58,458 nucleotides of DNA. Source: a bacterium. GTDB taxonomy: Bacteria; UBA10199; DSSB01. Under the pieces are notes generated by a model. The model was not told where the DNA came from. It searched no databases and saw only the letters and a list, made by a program, of their open reading frames with translations. This document shows, in pieces, positions 26,717 to 38,691 of this stretch. The stretch is taken from the NCBI GenBank assembly GCA_035281585.1, contig DATEDP010000118.1:1-58458 (forward strand). Reading direction: 5' to 3'. Both the position numbers and the translations under genes were made by a program. Numbering within the stretch: position 1 is the first letter of the stretch; each line of letters starts with the position of its first letter.

Positions 26717-26953
26717 ATGCCCAGCACCGCCAACCGCCTTGAAGACCATTGGCCGCAAGCCAAGGAACGGATCCTTCAGGAATGGGATCTTTTGACCGAC
26801 TCCGACCTCGAAAGGACCGGCCGGGCTTTCGATAAAATCGTCAGCTTGATACGCCGGCGCTATGGCGGCCGGGTCGAAATCATCCAGGAAGCCGCCATCC
26901 GCGATGCCCTGAACCGCCTGCTGAGCCCGCTGGAAAACGAACCGGCGACCTAA
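26717..26953 (+). CDS. CsbD-like stress protein
   Basis: 78 residues from the ATG at 26717. Longer in-frame starts run through the family E repeat. The pattern W-P-Q-A-K-x-R-I-x-x-W-x-x-LTDSDLERTGRAFDKIVSLI followed by RRRYGGR matches the CsbD signature (W..K..I...W..LTD.DL...G..D.L...I..RYG). The protein is small, hydrophilic and helical. CsbD proteins are general-stress genes of unknown mechanism. Confidence 0.8.
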   Translation: MPSTANRLEDHWPQAKERILQEWDLLTDSDLERTGRAFDKIVSLIRRRYGGRVEIIQEAAIRDALNRLLSPLENEPAT

Positions 26954-26965
26954 AAACGAAATAAT

Positions 26966-26994
26966 TTGACGGCCCTCCAGGCTCGAATTATTCT
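26966..26994 (+). promoter_or_regulatory. Likely promoter of the 27033 gene
   Basis: TTGACG (26966..26971), 17 bp spacer, TATTCT (26989..26994): 5/6 and 4/6 matches. The start is predicted near 27001, about 32 nt before the ATG. Confidence 0.5.
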
Positions 26995-27032
26995 CTAAAT
27001 AGCCTAAATTTTTCAGAAATCGAGATGAGCCT

Positions 27033-27563
27033 ATGAAAAAATCCCTCTTGGTCCTAGCTCTTTCCGCCCTGATTGCCAGCCCCGCGATCGGCCTCGCCGA
27101 CGGGATGCCGGAGGCTCCGACCACCGTTCGCCGCCATCGTCCGGCCCGAGCCGCAGCCGCCGAGCCCCTGCCTCCGCCGCCGACCTGCACTTCGAAATCG
27201 CCGGCCAAGAAAATCGAGCTCGTCTCTTTCGGCCCCAACCAGCCGGCCGGCAAGATCGTCGGCTCGATCCAAGAGTGCGCCAGCACGATGTACGATGTCC
27301 TTCGGCTCCTTTCCGGCCCCAACACCATCGGCCTCAAGTATCCCGAAGAGCACGAGCAATGGGGCTATTATTGGCTCTGGGCTTACAAGCTGGCCAACCC
27401 GATCGAGGATTCGATCATCCTGATGGACAACTCCGGTAAGCGGATCATGAAGGGCAAGGATCCGGTCGAGCTCTACATCACCTTCAACGAGCACGACGTG
27501 GTCGAATCGGTTGAGATGGATCTGATCAAGAAGAAGAACAGCCAGCAGGTCCTCTTCCCGTAG
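27033..27563 (+). CDS. Secreted protein of unknown function
   Basis: 176 residues with a clear signal peptide (MKKSLLVLALSALIASPAIG, cleavage near LADG), a Pro/Ala-rich linker, then a compact domain with two Cys (TCTSK and QECAS) and WGYYWLWAYKLANPIEDSII. I recognise no family. The stop TAG is the first base triplet of a family B repeat. It probably acts in the periplasm. Confidence 0.75.
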   Translation: MKKSLLVLALSALIASPAIGLADGMPEAPTTVRRHRPARAAAAEPLPPPPTCTSKSPAKKIELVSFGPNQPAGKIVGSIQECASTMYDVLRLLSGPNTIGLKYPEEHEQWGYYWLWAYKLANPIEDSIILMDNSGKRIMKGKDPVELYITFNEHDVVESVEMDLIKKKNSQQVLFP

Positions 27564-27635
27564 GGGCGGGCCTTGCGCCCGCCCGAGGCAGGGACAGCGC
27601 AAGGCAGATGGGGCACCCGCAAGGGGCGCCCCTAC
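27560..27635. repeat. Family B palindromic repeat, double unit
   Basis: GTAGGGGCGGGCCTTGCGCC followed by CGCCC, then GGGCACCCGCAAGGGGCGCC followed by CCTAC, between two convergent genes. The left TAG is the stop codon of the 27033 gene. Confidence 0.82.
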
Positions 27636-27640
27636 CAGCG

Positions 27641-28327
27641 TCATCCATCGAAAATCGGCAAAACCTCTTCGAGCGGGTCGAAGCTATCGACCACGAAATC
27701 GGCTCGAGCCGCCTCCAAGGCGGCGCGGCTCGTCGAGCCGGTGGCCACCGCGACGGTGGTGAGGCCGAGTCGTCGTCCGCAATCCACGTCGTGAACCGTG
27801 TCGCCGACCAGCAGGATCTCTTCGGGCGCGACTCGCCGGCCGAGGCGCTGCCGGCCCCTTTCGACCGCGACCTTGGTCAGCTCGGGCCGCTCGGGGTGGT
27901 CCGATCCGTAGCCGCCAAAATGAAAGAAATGATCGAGCTTGGCATGGCGGAGCTTTTGGCCGGCGGTGCTCTCGAAGTTTCCGGTGGCGAGCCCGAGCAG
28001 GGCCAAGCCGCGTCGTTGCAAGAGGTCCAGCAAGGGCAAAACGCCGGGCATGAGGCGGAAGCGGGCCGAGCGGGGAATCTCCTCGGCCATCGCCGCGGCA
28101 TAGGCCTCGGTGACTCGCCGCTCCTCTTCGGGCCGGGGCCGGCGACCGAGATTCTTTTCGAAGAGCTCGCGGATCAGCGAAGGATCGGTGCGGCCGTCGG
28201 GATGGACATCGCGCCAAGCTCCCTCGATCCCATAGAGCTCCGCGAAAACCCGGTCGAAAGCGACTTTGCCGGCGCCGCCGGTGAGCAGCAAAGTCCCGTC
28301 GATGTCGAAGATTACGAGTTTGCGCAT
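27641..28327 (-). CDS. HAD-superfamily hydrolase (phosphoglycolate-phosphatase-like)
   Basis: 228 residues, cytosolic. Motif I is FDIDGTLLLT with nucleophile D8 and acid D10. Motif II is LGLATGN. The Lys is in RPELTKVAVERG. Motif IV is LLVGDTVHDVDCGRRLG. The alpha-helical cap between residues 20 and 90 (type C1) fits the Gph/phosphonatase group. The substrate cannot be told. It is divergent from the LOG-like gene with only 26 bp between. Confidence 0.88.
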   Translation of the reverse strand: MRKLVIFDIDGTLLLTGGAGKVAFDRVFAELYGIEGAWRDVHPDGRTDPSLIRELFEKNLGRRPRPEEERRVTEAYAAAMAEEIPRSARFRLMPGVLPLLDLLQRRGLALLGLATGNFESTAGQKLRHAKLDHFFHFGGYGSDHPERPELTKVAVERGRQRLGRRVAPEEILLVGDTVHDVDCGRRLGLTTVAVATGSTSRAALEAARADFVVDSFDPLEEVLPIFDG

Positions 28328-28353
28328 GGTTCAATTATCCATATACTCCAAAG

Positions 28354-28845
28354 ATGTTGCCCAAGCCCTTGGTCGGAGTCATCGGTGTCTTGGAGGCCTC
28401 CGATAGCGAGCGCCAGATGGCCTTCGAAATCGGCAAGCTCATCGGCGCGATGGGCCTGGCCCTGGTTTGCGGCGGCCTGGGCGGCGTCATGGAAGAAGCC
28501 AGCCGCGGCTGCCATCAGGCCGGCGGCGTGGTCATCGGCCTCCTGCCCGGCGGCCGCAAGGAAGACGCCAATGACTACGTCACCTACGCCATTCCGACCA
28601 ACCTCGGCCATTCCCGCAACATGCTCATCGCCCACAGCGCCGACATTTTGGTCGCGGTCGGCACCGGCTACGGCACCTTAAGCGAGATCGCCATCGCCCT
28701 GAAACTGGGAAAGAAGGTCCTAGGCTACAAAAGCTGGGACGTCCAAGGGGTTACCCCCTGCAACAGCTTGACCGAGATCCAGACCCAGCTGGCCGAGTTC
28801 TTCGGCCACCTCAACACTAAGTCCTTGTTATTCAAGGATAATTAA
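28354..28845 (+). CDS. LOG-like Rossmann nucleotide-binding protein (TIGR00725-type)
   Basis: 163 residues. VCGGLGGVMEEASRGCHQAG matches the GGGxxGxM-type phosphate loop. VGTGYGTLSEIAIALKLGKK matches the second motif, but with GTGYGTLSE in place of the PGGxGTxxE of cytokinin-activating LOG enzymes. That pattern suits the TIGR00725 subgroup, whose function is unresolved. It is cytosolic. Confidence 0.82.
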   Translation: MLPKPLVGVIGVLEASDSERQMAFEIGKLIGAMGLALVCGGLGGVMEEASRGCHQAGGVVIGLLPGGRKEDANDYVTYAIPTNLGHSRNMLIAHSADILVAVGTGYGTLSEIAIALKLGKKVLGYKSWDVQGVTPCNSLTEIQTQLAEFFGHLNTKSLLFKDN

Positions 28846-28968
28846 CCTCATTCCGAGGGCCTGAAAATTCCGGGCTCCTGCGCAACTAAAGCCCGGCAAC
28901 GCCGAAAAGCGAGGGAATCTGGGAATTTGCAGGGGAACACGGGGGTGGTCCTCCTTTTAAGGCCATTC

Positions 28969-31900
28969 ATGAGCGGGGGCATCAAATACCGCTTATCACC
29001 GCGGGAGCGCACACTTGTCGCCGAGCAGCTCGGCACCCTGGAATCGGTGCGCGCGCGGCTCAAGGGCAGCGGCGTCGACGTCAAGATCCAAGATCCGGAG
29101 GTGGAAGTCTCGGTCGAGGAGAAAGGCGGGGAGATTTCCTATGAGCTCACCTATCCTTTGGACAACGACTATTACCCGGGCAACGGCCGCATTTACCTCA
29201 AGGACAGCTATCGCCTGAACCGGCGCGACGGGAGCTTGATCAGTTTCAACCGCTCGGCCTCGCAGAACGTCGGAACCTCGAGCCATCGCTTTTGGGTCGA
29301 TACCGCCCGCCGGGATCATCCCCAGGAAAAGCTCAAGGGCTATGCCGAGCACCTCGAAAAATTCTTGAACGACTTGAGCCAGCTCCAACTCGACGCTCAA
29401 AGTCCGGCTCTGAAAACCATGCTCGCCGAAACCCTGCCCGGCTTGCATCGGCCGCTTCCACCCAACTCCAAGGCCTTGTTCGATGAAAACCTCGAAGTCT
29501 TCGCTCCGATCCGCGACGTCGTCCAAGACTTGGGTTTGCAGATGAAGTTTCGCAATGCCCAGACCGGACTGACGCTGCGCCGCGAGGGCGGCAAAATTCT
29601 CCTCGGCCTCCAGCTCGTCCTCGACAGCGATTCCGATCCGGCGCTGGACGCTGAAAACAACGGCCGCATGTTCTTGCACGACGTCTACGAGATCGACGCC
29701 GCCAGCGGAAAGGTCTTGAAGGCCAGCCGCAGCTTCACGCCGAGCAAGGTCGGAAGCCCGGCCTTCGACAAGGCCGCCGAGCGGCTGGCCGCCTTGGGGC
29801 CCCTCGATCCCAATTTGCCCGCCCTGGCCAAGCTCACCGCCGGCTGGCTCCAAGGCCTCGGAGCCGTCGAGCCGCCGGCCCCGGCCGGCGAAACCAATCT
29901 CGCCGAACCCGAAGACGCCTACGGCAAGGCCTTGTGGCGCTTGTACCAAGCCACCGCCGAGGCGCCCAAGCCGGTCGATTATCTGGTGCCCCGCAAAGAC
30001 TCGAAGCCACTTCCCTCCGGCGCCGGACTGCCGGCGGATCCCGAGCGTCGCCAAGCGCTCCACCGCAGCCTGGCCGCGATGCTGTCGGGCGACGAAGCCG
30101 CCTTGCAAAAAGAAACCCAGGCTCGGAAGGACGACCCGATCTTCCAAGCCTTGGATCATCTCTTTCGCCAGGAAAACCACGCGGCCGCGCAGGCCTTGGC
30201 CGGTTTTCCCCGCGATGACGCGCTGGCTCGCCCCATCCGGGAATTGATCGACTGGCAAGACCGGGTCCAGCGCTTGGACCAAGGCCTGCCTCTGCTGCAG
30301 CTGGCGGTTCAAGAATGCCTCCAGCGCCGGAACAATGAGGACCGCGCCTGGGTCCGCAGCCTCGGCCGAGCCTTCAGCGGTGACAGCGGGGTCAACCCCG
30401 AGATGCGACGGGTGGCCGTGGAAGGCTTCTTCCGCCGCCTTCGAGTCTCGCTCGATCAAAGTCGGACCGGAGTCGACGACGCCATTCAAGGTTTGGAAGG
30501 CGACGGGCCTTTTGAAAAAGAAGTCAAAGCCTTGCTTCGCGGCGACACCGGGCTTCGCGAATTGGCCCAATTGCTGGACGAGAAGGACTGGGAGCTGCGC
30601 CGCGACGGCTTGGTCCATTTGGCGCAGCGGACTCTGAAGGACGAGGGACGGATGCCGGCAACGGCCCTCGCCATCGCCGAGCGCTACGCCGACAGCTATC
30701 CCAAGGCCGAGGCGCTGAAGAATTGGCTCAGCGGCCAGGGCAGCTTCGGCCAAAAGCTCGAATCCACCCTCGGCCATTTCAGTCATGAGGTCACCAACCC
30801 CTTCACCTTGGGAACCATGATGGTGGCCGGCGGCGCCTCGAAGCTCGGCAAGCTCGCCTTCGTCCAGTACTTCGGCAATTCCAGCCTGGGGCTCAAGTTC
30901 GGAGCCGAGGCTTTCTCGGTGGCGGTCGAAGCCGGCGTCTTCACCGGCAGCGATAAAATTTACCGCAGCCTGTTCCAATCGCCGGTCGGCGTTTGGAACC
31001 GGGCTCACCTCGATTTCACCGGCGCCCTGCTCGCCTTCGGCGTCCTGCGCGGCGGCGGCATCGCCGGCCGTCGCTTCCAGGGCCGGCTGCGAAATTCGGA
31101 AGCCTGGCAGTCCTGGCTCCAAGGCCGGACCCGGATCGGCTGGGCCGAAAAGCCTTTGGAATTCGCCACCGGCTTGAGCAAGGCCGAGGGCCCCGCCTGG
31201 AAACAACAGGCCGGCCGGGCCCTGGCTTACCCGCTGAGCTATGCCGCCGAAACCGGCTTCTCCCGCGCCTGGTTGAAGCCGGCCGCCGACTTCGCCGCCA
31301 GCCATGGATTGATCTTGACCTCCTTGATGGCCGCCAACAGCCTCAGCCGCTTCGCCGGTCTACGCCCGGGCTCGGCTCAAGGCTGGAAAGGCGACTTGGT
31401 CGACGACGCCCTGCTCTACGGACACTTTTACCTCTCGGGTCAGCTCTTGCAGCGGATGGGCCCGAGCCGCCTCGACTATCATCTGGCGGCGCTCGAAAGC
31501 TCCGGGCCCCGCATCGGCCTGCGCAAAACCGCTTCGACCGCCGAAAGCGCCAGCGAAACGCCGGCCGAGCCGGCCAAAGGCTTCGAAACACCGCCGCAGC
31601 TCCGCGAGTTGTCCGAAGGATGGGCCAAGATCTGGCAAAACCTGCGGCGGAGGAAGCCCGAATCGGCCGAGCCGGCCAGTGGCACCCCGGCCAAGCGCTT
31701 TAACCTGAAAGAGTGGCTGCAGGGCTGGCTTCGGAAAAAAGCCGCGCCGCCGCCGGCAGTGCCGACGGAGAAAACCCCTTTGATGCTTCCGGCGGCGCCG
31801 GCCGCCAGCGACCGACCTTCGCATCCCAGCTGGTTCGAGACCTTGCCGCCACCGCCGGTGCCCAAGGCCGGCGAAAGCTTCCTCATCCCGAAGCCCCTGG

Positions 31901-33597
31901 AGCTGCCCTTGCGCTTCGTGCCGGGCAAGGCCAAGGTGCAGGTCGCCGTCTCTTGGACCGGCAGCCATGACGACCGCCTCATGCTTCCGGTCAGCAAGAA
32001 TATCGTGAATTACGAGTGCATCTTGGGCCGCGAGGAAATCCAAGCCCGGCCCCAACCGGCCCTTGTCGATCTCACCTTCCCGAGCACCGCCACCGGCATG
32101 GAAACCCAGCACGCCAAGATTTCGCTGCAGGTGAAATTAAGGCTCAATGCGATTCCCGACCACAAAAACGTGATCCAAACCTTGGCGACTCCCGAGAAAA
32201 TCGTCGCGACCCTCGAAAACATGGCCAAGTCTTCGGCCACCTTCGTCAATGGCAAGCGGGTGAAGAGCGCAACGCTGAAAAACGGCGACCGAGTCCAATT
32301 CGGGAAGGACGGGCCCAGCGTCATCTTCCATCAAGACAGCCCCGACCGGGCGCCCAGCCTGACCCAAGGAATCGTGCCGCTCTCGCCGGAGCGGCAATCT
32401 TGGACCGTCGGCCGGGAAAGCTTCAAGGAGGGCAGCCCCGACATCCCCTTCTCGATGTCCAGCCGCGACATCAGCCGAAGCCAGGCCAAGTTGATTCGCG
32501 ACGCCGAGGGCAACCACTACATCCAAGACCTCGGCCAGCAGCCGACCCGGGTCAATGGCAAGCCGGTCTACGGCACTCAGCCGCTGGAGAACGGCGACGT
32601 CATCGTCTTCGGCGAAGGCAAGGCATTCGTCTTCCGCGGCCCCGCCAAATCCGACGACCGGATCACGCCGGTCTTCGAGGACCTTGAAGCCCATCCGCGG
32701 ACGAAGGTGCCGGCGCCGGAGCAAGCCGAGCACCATCCGGCGCTGCGCGATCTGAAGCCCGAGGAGGTGCAAAGATATTTCGAAATGCTCCTCGAGCAAG
32801 ACCGGCTGCCGGTCGACGACGTCCGGGCCGGAATCTTGCAGGCTCCCAACGGCCGCTCTCTCTTGCTGCTGACCCATCACAGCGGCTGGACGATCGGCGC
32901 CGAGCCCAACCATCCCTCGACCAAACGTCTCTACCGCGAAAGCGCCGAAACCGAGGCCAATCCCTTTTCGATCTATCTCGACCAGAGCGGGCAATTCATC
33001 CTGAAGCCTCTCAAACCCGAGGCCAACATCTTCGTCCAAGGCCGGGAGACTCCGTTCTGGGAGAAGGAAGCGCCCTCGCCCACCGGTCCCCAATTGAGGG
33101 TGGAAGGCTGGGTCCGGCTGCTCGGTGGCGAGCGGATTTTTTCCGGCGACCAGATCCATTTCGATTTCATGAAATTCGCGCCGCCGAGGGTATCGCCGGA
33201 AGACCTCCGGTCGATCGCGAACCGTCCGACCGAGCCGCCGCCCTCGAGCCCCCGCCCCCAAGCGCCGGCTGCCGGCCAACCGCCGCTCCTGGGCTCCGGT
33301 CCCATCCCGCTCCAGCTCGCCAAAAGCCTGATCCTGCAAAACGAGGCCAACGCCGCCCGGCTCGACATCCGCTCGGAATCCGAAGCCCTCTCGGTGGCCA
33401 TCCCGGTCGATCTGGGCAAGATCGGCCGCGTCACGGTTTTTCAGGAAGCCGGGGTCTGGAAAATCCACAGTGAGAGCGGAGGCGAGGCTCCCGTTTTAGT
33501 CAACGGCATCTCCCTCCCCCCGAATATCCGCCTTCCCCTGAAGCCGAATAGCGAGCTCAGTATCGGCAGCCTCCGTTTCAAAGTCCAATTACCCTAA
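28969..33597 (+). CDS. Giant multidomain protein with duplicated N-terminal domain and four FHA-like modules
   Basis: About 1542 residues from the ATG at 28969 (TAAGG ribosome-binding site 6 nt upstream). Residues about 15-140 and 185-300 are two copies of one domain, each with a GR-x-x-L-x-D-x-Y core (GRIYLKDSYRLNRRDG and GRMFLHDVYEIDAASG). A helical region follows (about 330-600), then a Gly-rich, partly hydrophobic segment (about 610-870) and a Pro-rich linker. Four FHA-like modules lie near 1001-1123, 1143-1226, 1306-1408 and 1462-1542. The second is the clearest, with WTVGRESF, SSRDISRSQAKLI and TRVNGKPV. FHA domains bind phosphothreonine. No kinase is adjacent. I do not recognise the whole protein. 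Confidence 0.8.
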   Translation: MSGGIKYRLSPRERTLVAEQLGTLESVRARLKGSGVDVKIQDPEVEVSVEEKGGEISYELTYPLDNDYYPGNGRIYLKDSYRLNRRDGSLISFNRSASQNVGTSSHRFWVDTARRDHPQEKLKGYAEHLEKFLNDLSQLQLDAQSPALKTMLAETLPGLHRPLPPNSKALFDENLEVFAPIRDVVQDLGLQMKFRNAQTGLTLRREGGKILLGLQLVLDSDSDPALDAENNGRMFLHDVYEIDAASGKVLKASRSFTPSKVGSPAFDKAAERLAALGPLDPNLPALAKLTAGWLQGLGAVEPPAPAGETNLAEPEDAYGKALWRLYQATAEAPKPVDYLVPRKDSKPLPSGAGLPADPERRQALHRSLAAMLSGDEAALQKETQARKDDPIFQALDHLFRQENHAAAQALAGFPRDDALARPIRELIDWQDRVQRLDQGLPLLQLAVQECLQRRNNEDRAWVRSLGRAFSGDSGVNPEMRRVAVEGFFRRLRVSLDQSRTGVDDAIQGLEGDGPFEKEVKALLRGDTGLRELAQLLDEKDWELRRDGLVHLAQRTLKDEGRMPATALAIAERYADSYPKAEALKNWLSGQGSFGQKLESTLGHFSHEVTNPFTLGTMMVAGGASKLGKLAFVQYFGNSSLGLKFGAEAFSVAVEAGVFTGSDKIYRSLFQSPVGVWNRAHLDFTGALLAFGVLRGGGIAGRRFQGRLRNSEAWQSWLQGRTRIGWAEKPLEFATGLSKAEGPAWKQQAGRALAYPLSYAAETGFSRAWLKPAADFAASHGLILTSLMAANSLSRFAGLRPGSAQGWKGDLVDDALLYGHFYLSGQLLQRMGPSRLDYHLAALESSGPRIGLRKTASTAESASETPAEPAKGFETPPQLRELSEGWAKIWQNLRRRKPESAEPASGTPAKRFNLKEWLQGWLRKKAAPPPAVPTEKTPLMLPAAPAASDRPSHPSWFETLPPPPVPKAGESFLIPKPLELPLRFVPGKAKVQVAVSWTGSHDDRLMLPVSKNIVNYECILGREEIQARPQPALVDLTFPSTATGMETQHAKISLQVKLRLNAIPDHKNVIQTLATPEKIVATLENMAKSSATFVNGKRVKSATLKNGDRVQFGKDGPSVIFHQDSPDRAPSLTQGIVPLSPERQSWTVGRESFKEGSPDIPFSMSSRDISRSQAKLIRDAEGNHYIQDLGQQPTRVNGKPVYGTQPLENGDVIVFGEGKAFVFRGPAKSDDRITPVFEDLEAHPRTKVPAPEQAEHHPALRDLKPEEVQRYFEMLLEQDRLPVDDVRAGILQAPNGRSLLLLTHHSGWTIGAEPNHPSTKRLYRESAETEANPFSIYLDQSGQFILKPLKPEANIFVQGRETPFWEKEAPSPTGPQLRVEGWVRLLGGERIFSGDQIHFDFMKFAPPRVSPEDLRSIANRPTEPPPSSPRPQAPAAGQPPLLGSGPIPLQLAKSLILQNEANAARLDIRSESEALSVAIPVDLGKIGRVTVFQEAGVWKIHSESGGEAPVLVNGISLPPNIRLPLKPNSELSIGSLRFKVQLP

Positions 33598-33601
33598 GAA
33601 T

Positions 33602-33758
33602 GTCATCCTGAGCGAAGCGAAGGATCTGCGACTGGCCAAGAAACTTAGAGTTTCCAAAGCCCCTTCGTTCCCTCGGAATCCTTTTGGAGGACACGAAGGG
33701 AGTAAACCTTTCAAAAGACCTTGGTGGGTCGCAGTTCCTTCGCTTCGCCCAGGATGAC
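33602..33758. repeat. Family A palindromic repeat
   Basis: GTCATCCTGAGCGAAGCGAA with GGATCTGCGACTGG at the left, and the reverse complement, slightly diverged (GTCGCAGTTCCTTCGCTTCG), ending AGGATGAC at the right. The central loop is about 90 bp. It starts 5 bp after the stop codon of the FHA gene. Confidence 0.87.
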
Positions 33759-33960
33759 AGCCGTAGGGGACCTATTTATAAAGCTGGTAAAAAAACCGCC
33801 CTTTGTGGAAAAATCCTGGATAAGCGCGCAACCTGAAGGGGTCGGCCGGCCGATCAATGGTTTAAGGACGATCGTTTTGGGGAAAGGGAAATCCCCCGTG
33901 GGTGAACCAGTAGAAAATACCTCAGTTAGTTCCTGTAGTTACGAGGACTATTCCACCGGG
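33759..33960 (+). other. Long unexplained leader before the 33961 gene
   Basis: About 200 bp, richer in A and T than the neighbouring coding sequence. It can form short hairpins (GGGGAAAGGGAAATCCCC, CGGCCGGCCG). The frame of the next gene is open through it, but the composition is not coding-like and the left end is repeat sequence. I match no known riboswitch class and find no clear promoter. Confidence 0.35.
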
Positions 33961-35418
33961 ATGTCGATTCCGGAGGCGGCCCCCCTGGCCAGCTTTCCGG
34001 CCGAGCCGGTCCTCGACCTCACTCAAAATACCTCCAGCACCGACACCTATTCCGAGGCCCTCCGCCTCCCCCGGCACCTTTCAGCCCATGACACGGTCCG
34101 CATTGCCGACGGCCAAGGCGGCTCCCGCGACCTCGAATTCGTCGATCTGATCCGAGAAGCCCGCTCCAATCCCGAAGCCCGCCGTCAACTGCTGACCCTG
34201 GCCCAGGCCGCGGCTTCCGATCCCCGGGTCACCAGCTCCTGCTTCCTGGCCAGCGAGGAAAACCTCCTCCCGATCCTGGCCCAACTGGGTTCCGACGACG
34301 AGACTGCCCGGCGCGAAGGTGCCCTCAGCTTACGGCAATTAATCCAATCGAAACCCGAGGATCGCCGCCTCCAACAAGGTTTGCTCGCCACCGTCGACCA
34401 GATGGCTCGGGAAAACCCGCGCAATGCCGAAGCCCGGCAACTGCTGGTCGAGGTTTATCGGGATTCTTCGCCGCAGAACGCGGGCTTGCGTCAATGGATG
34501 CAGAGCCATACCGCGGTTCCGAGCTATGTGCCCAATGCCGTCGCCGGCGGGAATGGCAACGGCGGCGCCCGCGCCCTGGCCCTTTCCGGCTCCAGCGGTG
34601 ACGGCTCTTCGGCCGCGCTGCCGGTTTCGGCTCCCCTGGCTGGCGAAGGCTCCGGGATCCAAGCCTCGAGCTCGCCGCTAGCCCTAAGCCAATTGGTCGC
34701 TTTGCCCGGCTTTGCCCCCTTGGCCGGCCTGATCGAAGAGCGGACTCAGGGAACTCCTCTTCAAGGGATCGCTCCCGAAGGCATTGTCGGCTTTGCTTTG
34801 ACCCACGCCAATTTGCCGGCTTCGGAATTCAAGGATCTGCTCTATCTGCGGATCATGGCCGGCGCCCTGCCGCTGAACAGCTTCACTGGCAGCCAATTCG
34901 GCCAATCCATGATCGTCGCCACCTCCTTGGCCCGCGACATCCGCCGTCAGCTCGACGGTCACGGCGGCAGCGAGCGGGCCCTGACCGCCGTCAGCGGCCC
35001 AAACGCGGAGGCGCCGACCCTTGAATCGACTCCGGTCGCCTCGACTTCGGTCCCGGCCCCCGGGCCTTCGGCTTCGCCCTTGCTCGATCCGGCCTCGCCG
35101 GTCCTGACGGCCTTTGCCAGCCAGCTGCAAAGCGGCTCGGTTTCGGCCCATGGCTTCTTCATGCCGGCTCTGCTGACCTGTCTTTCGGGCATGCAGGGCG
35201 TCGCGTCCCAGTCTTCGACCTTGGGCCAAAGCGTCTTGGCCAGTCAAAGCTTCGGTCTGGGCCTCAATTCCCATTACCGCATCGAGGGACCGACCAACCT
35301 CGATGAGGACAGCCATCAAGGCTTCGGCGGCGGCTCCCAGGGCCAGCAGGGCTCCGAGCAGCAGGACCAGGACGGCCGCGAGGATTCCGGCCATCCCCAA
35401 GATTCTTACTACGCTTAA
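33961..35418 (+). CDS. Uncharacterised helical-repeat protein with low-complexity Ala/Ser/Gly region
   Basis: 485 residues from the ATG at 33961. No signal peptide and no clear membrane helix. Residues about 50-190 are helical and HEAT/Armadillo-like in style (SDDETARREGALSLRQLIQS, RNAEARQLLVEVYRDSS). A Gly/Ser/Ala-rich stretch, a second helical part and another Pro/Ser-rich part follow. The tail is very hydrophilic, rich in Gln, Gly and Asp (GGSQGQQGSEQQDQDGREDS), ending SYYA. It follows the FHA giant and is built like the protein at 51125. Function unknown. Confidence 0.65.
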   Translation: MSIPEAAPLASFPAEPVLDLTQNTSSTDTYSEALRLPRHLSAHDTVRIADGQGGSRDLEFVDLIREARSNPEARRQLLTLAQAAASDPRVTSSCFLASEENLLPILAQLGSDDETARREGALSLRQLIQSKPEDRRLQQGLLATVDQMARENPRNAEARQLLVEVYRDSSPQNAGLRQWMQSHTAVPSYVPNAVAGGNGNGGARALALSGSSGDGSSAALPVSAPLAGEGSGIQASSSPLALSQLVALPGFAPLAGLIEERTQGTPLQGIAPEGIVGFALTHANLPASEFKDLLYLRIMAGALPLNSFTGSQFGQSMIVATSLARDIRRQLDGHGGSERALTAVSGPNAEAPTLESTPVASTSVPAPGPSASPLLDPASPVLTAFASQLQSGSVSAHGFFMPALLTCLSGMQGVASQSSTLGQSVLASQSFGLGLNSHYRIEGPTNLDEDSHQGFGGGSQGQQGSEQQDQDGREDSGHPQDSYYA

Positions 35419-35420
35419 GT

Positions 35421-35612
35421 TCTTTCCCTCCCCTTTGTAAGGGGGCTATGGAGGAAACTGGCGACTTAATGTCGCCAGGCAAACTCCATAGCAATGTTCG
35501 ACTTTCCGAACTTGTTCCAGGGAGGGGTAGAGAGCTCGCGTCATGCAATGAACTTTGCACGACACCAAATCTCTACCTCCCCCTAACCCCCTCCTTACAA
35601 AGGAGGGGGAAA
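35421..35612. repeat. Family D palindromic repeat (CCCTCCCCTTTGTAAGGGGG type)
   Basis: Left arm CCCTCCCCTTTGTAAGGGGG, an inner hairpin GGCGACTTAATGTCGCC, and right arm CCTCCTTACAAAGGAGGGGG. It fills most of the 239 bp gap before uvrA. No separate gene is seen. uvrA has no obvious promoter other than sequence within this repeat. Confidence 0.75.
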
Positions 35613-35657
35613 ACGCTGTTGACCGACAGGGACGGCTCTCGCTAGTGCTTTACCTTC

Positions 35658-38537
<2,880 letters not shown>

Positions 38538-38557
38538 GCTCTCCGGGCATTTAAGCC

Positions 38558-38587
38558 TTCCCATCTCGAATTCCGGCAACCTATAAT
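38558..38587 (+). promoter_or_regulatory. Possible promoter of the 38692 hydrolase gene
   Basis: TTCCCA (38558..38563), 18 bp spacer and a perfect TATAAT (38582..38587). The leader to the ATG would be about 98 nt and contains GGAGGGAGGTATCCTC, a possible small hairpin or operator. Confidence 0.45.
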
Positions 38588-38691
38588 TTTATCATTCCGT
38601 CCATTGCTTCGGGGAGGAGGGAGGTATCCTCAACGCGGTACGGCGGTGACATCGTTCCAAACGGGGTGATTTATCTACAGGGGGTGTTGGA

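Noticed and set aside
28846-28968. Possible riboswitch in the leader of the FHA gene
   Set aside because: Small hairpins can be drawn, but I could not match the conserved core of any class, including c-di-GMP types.
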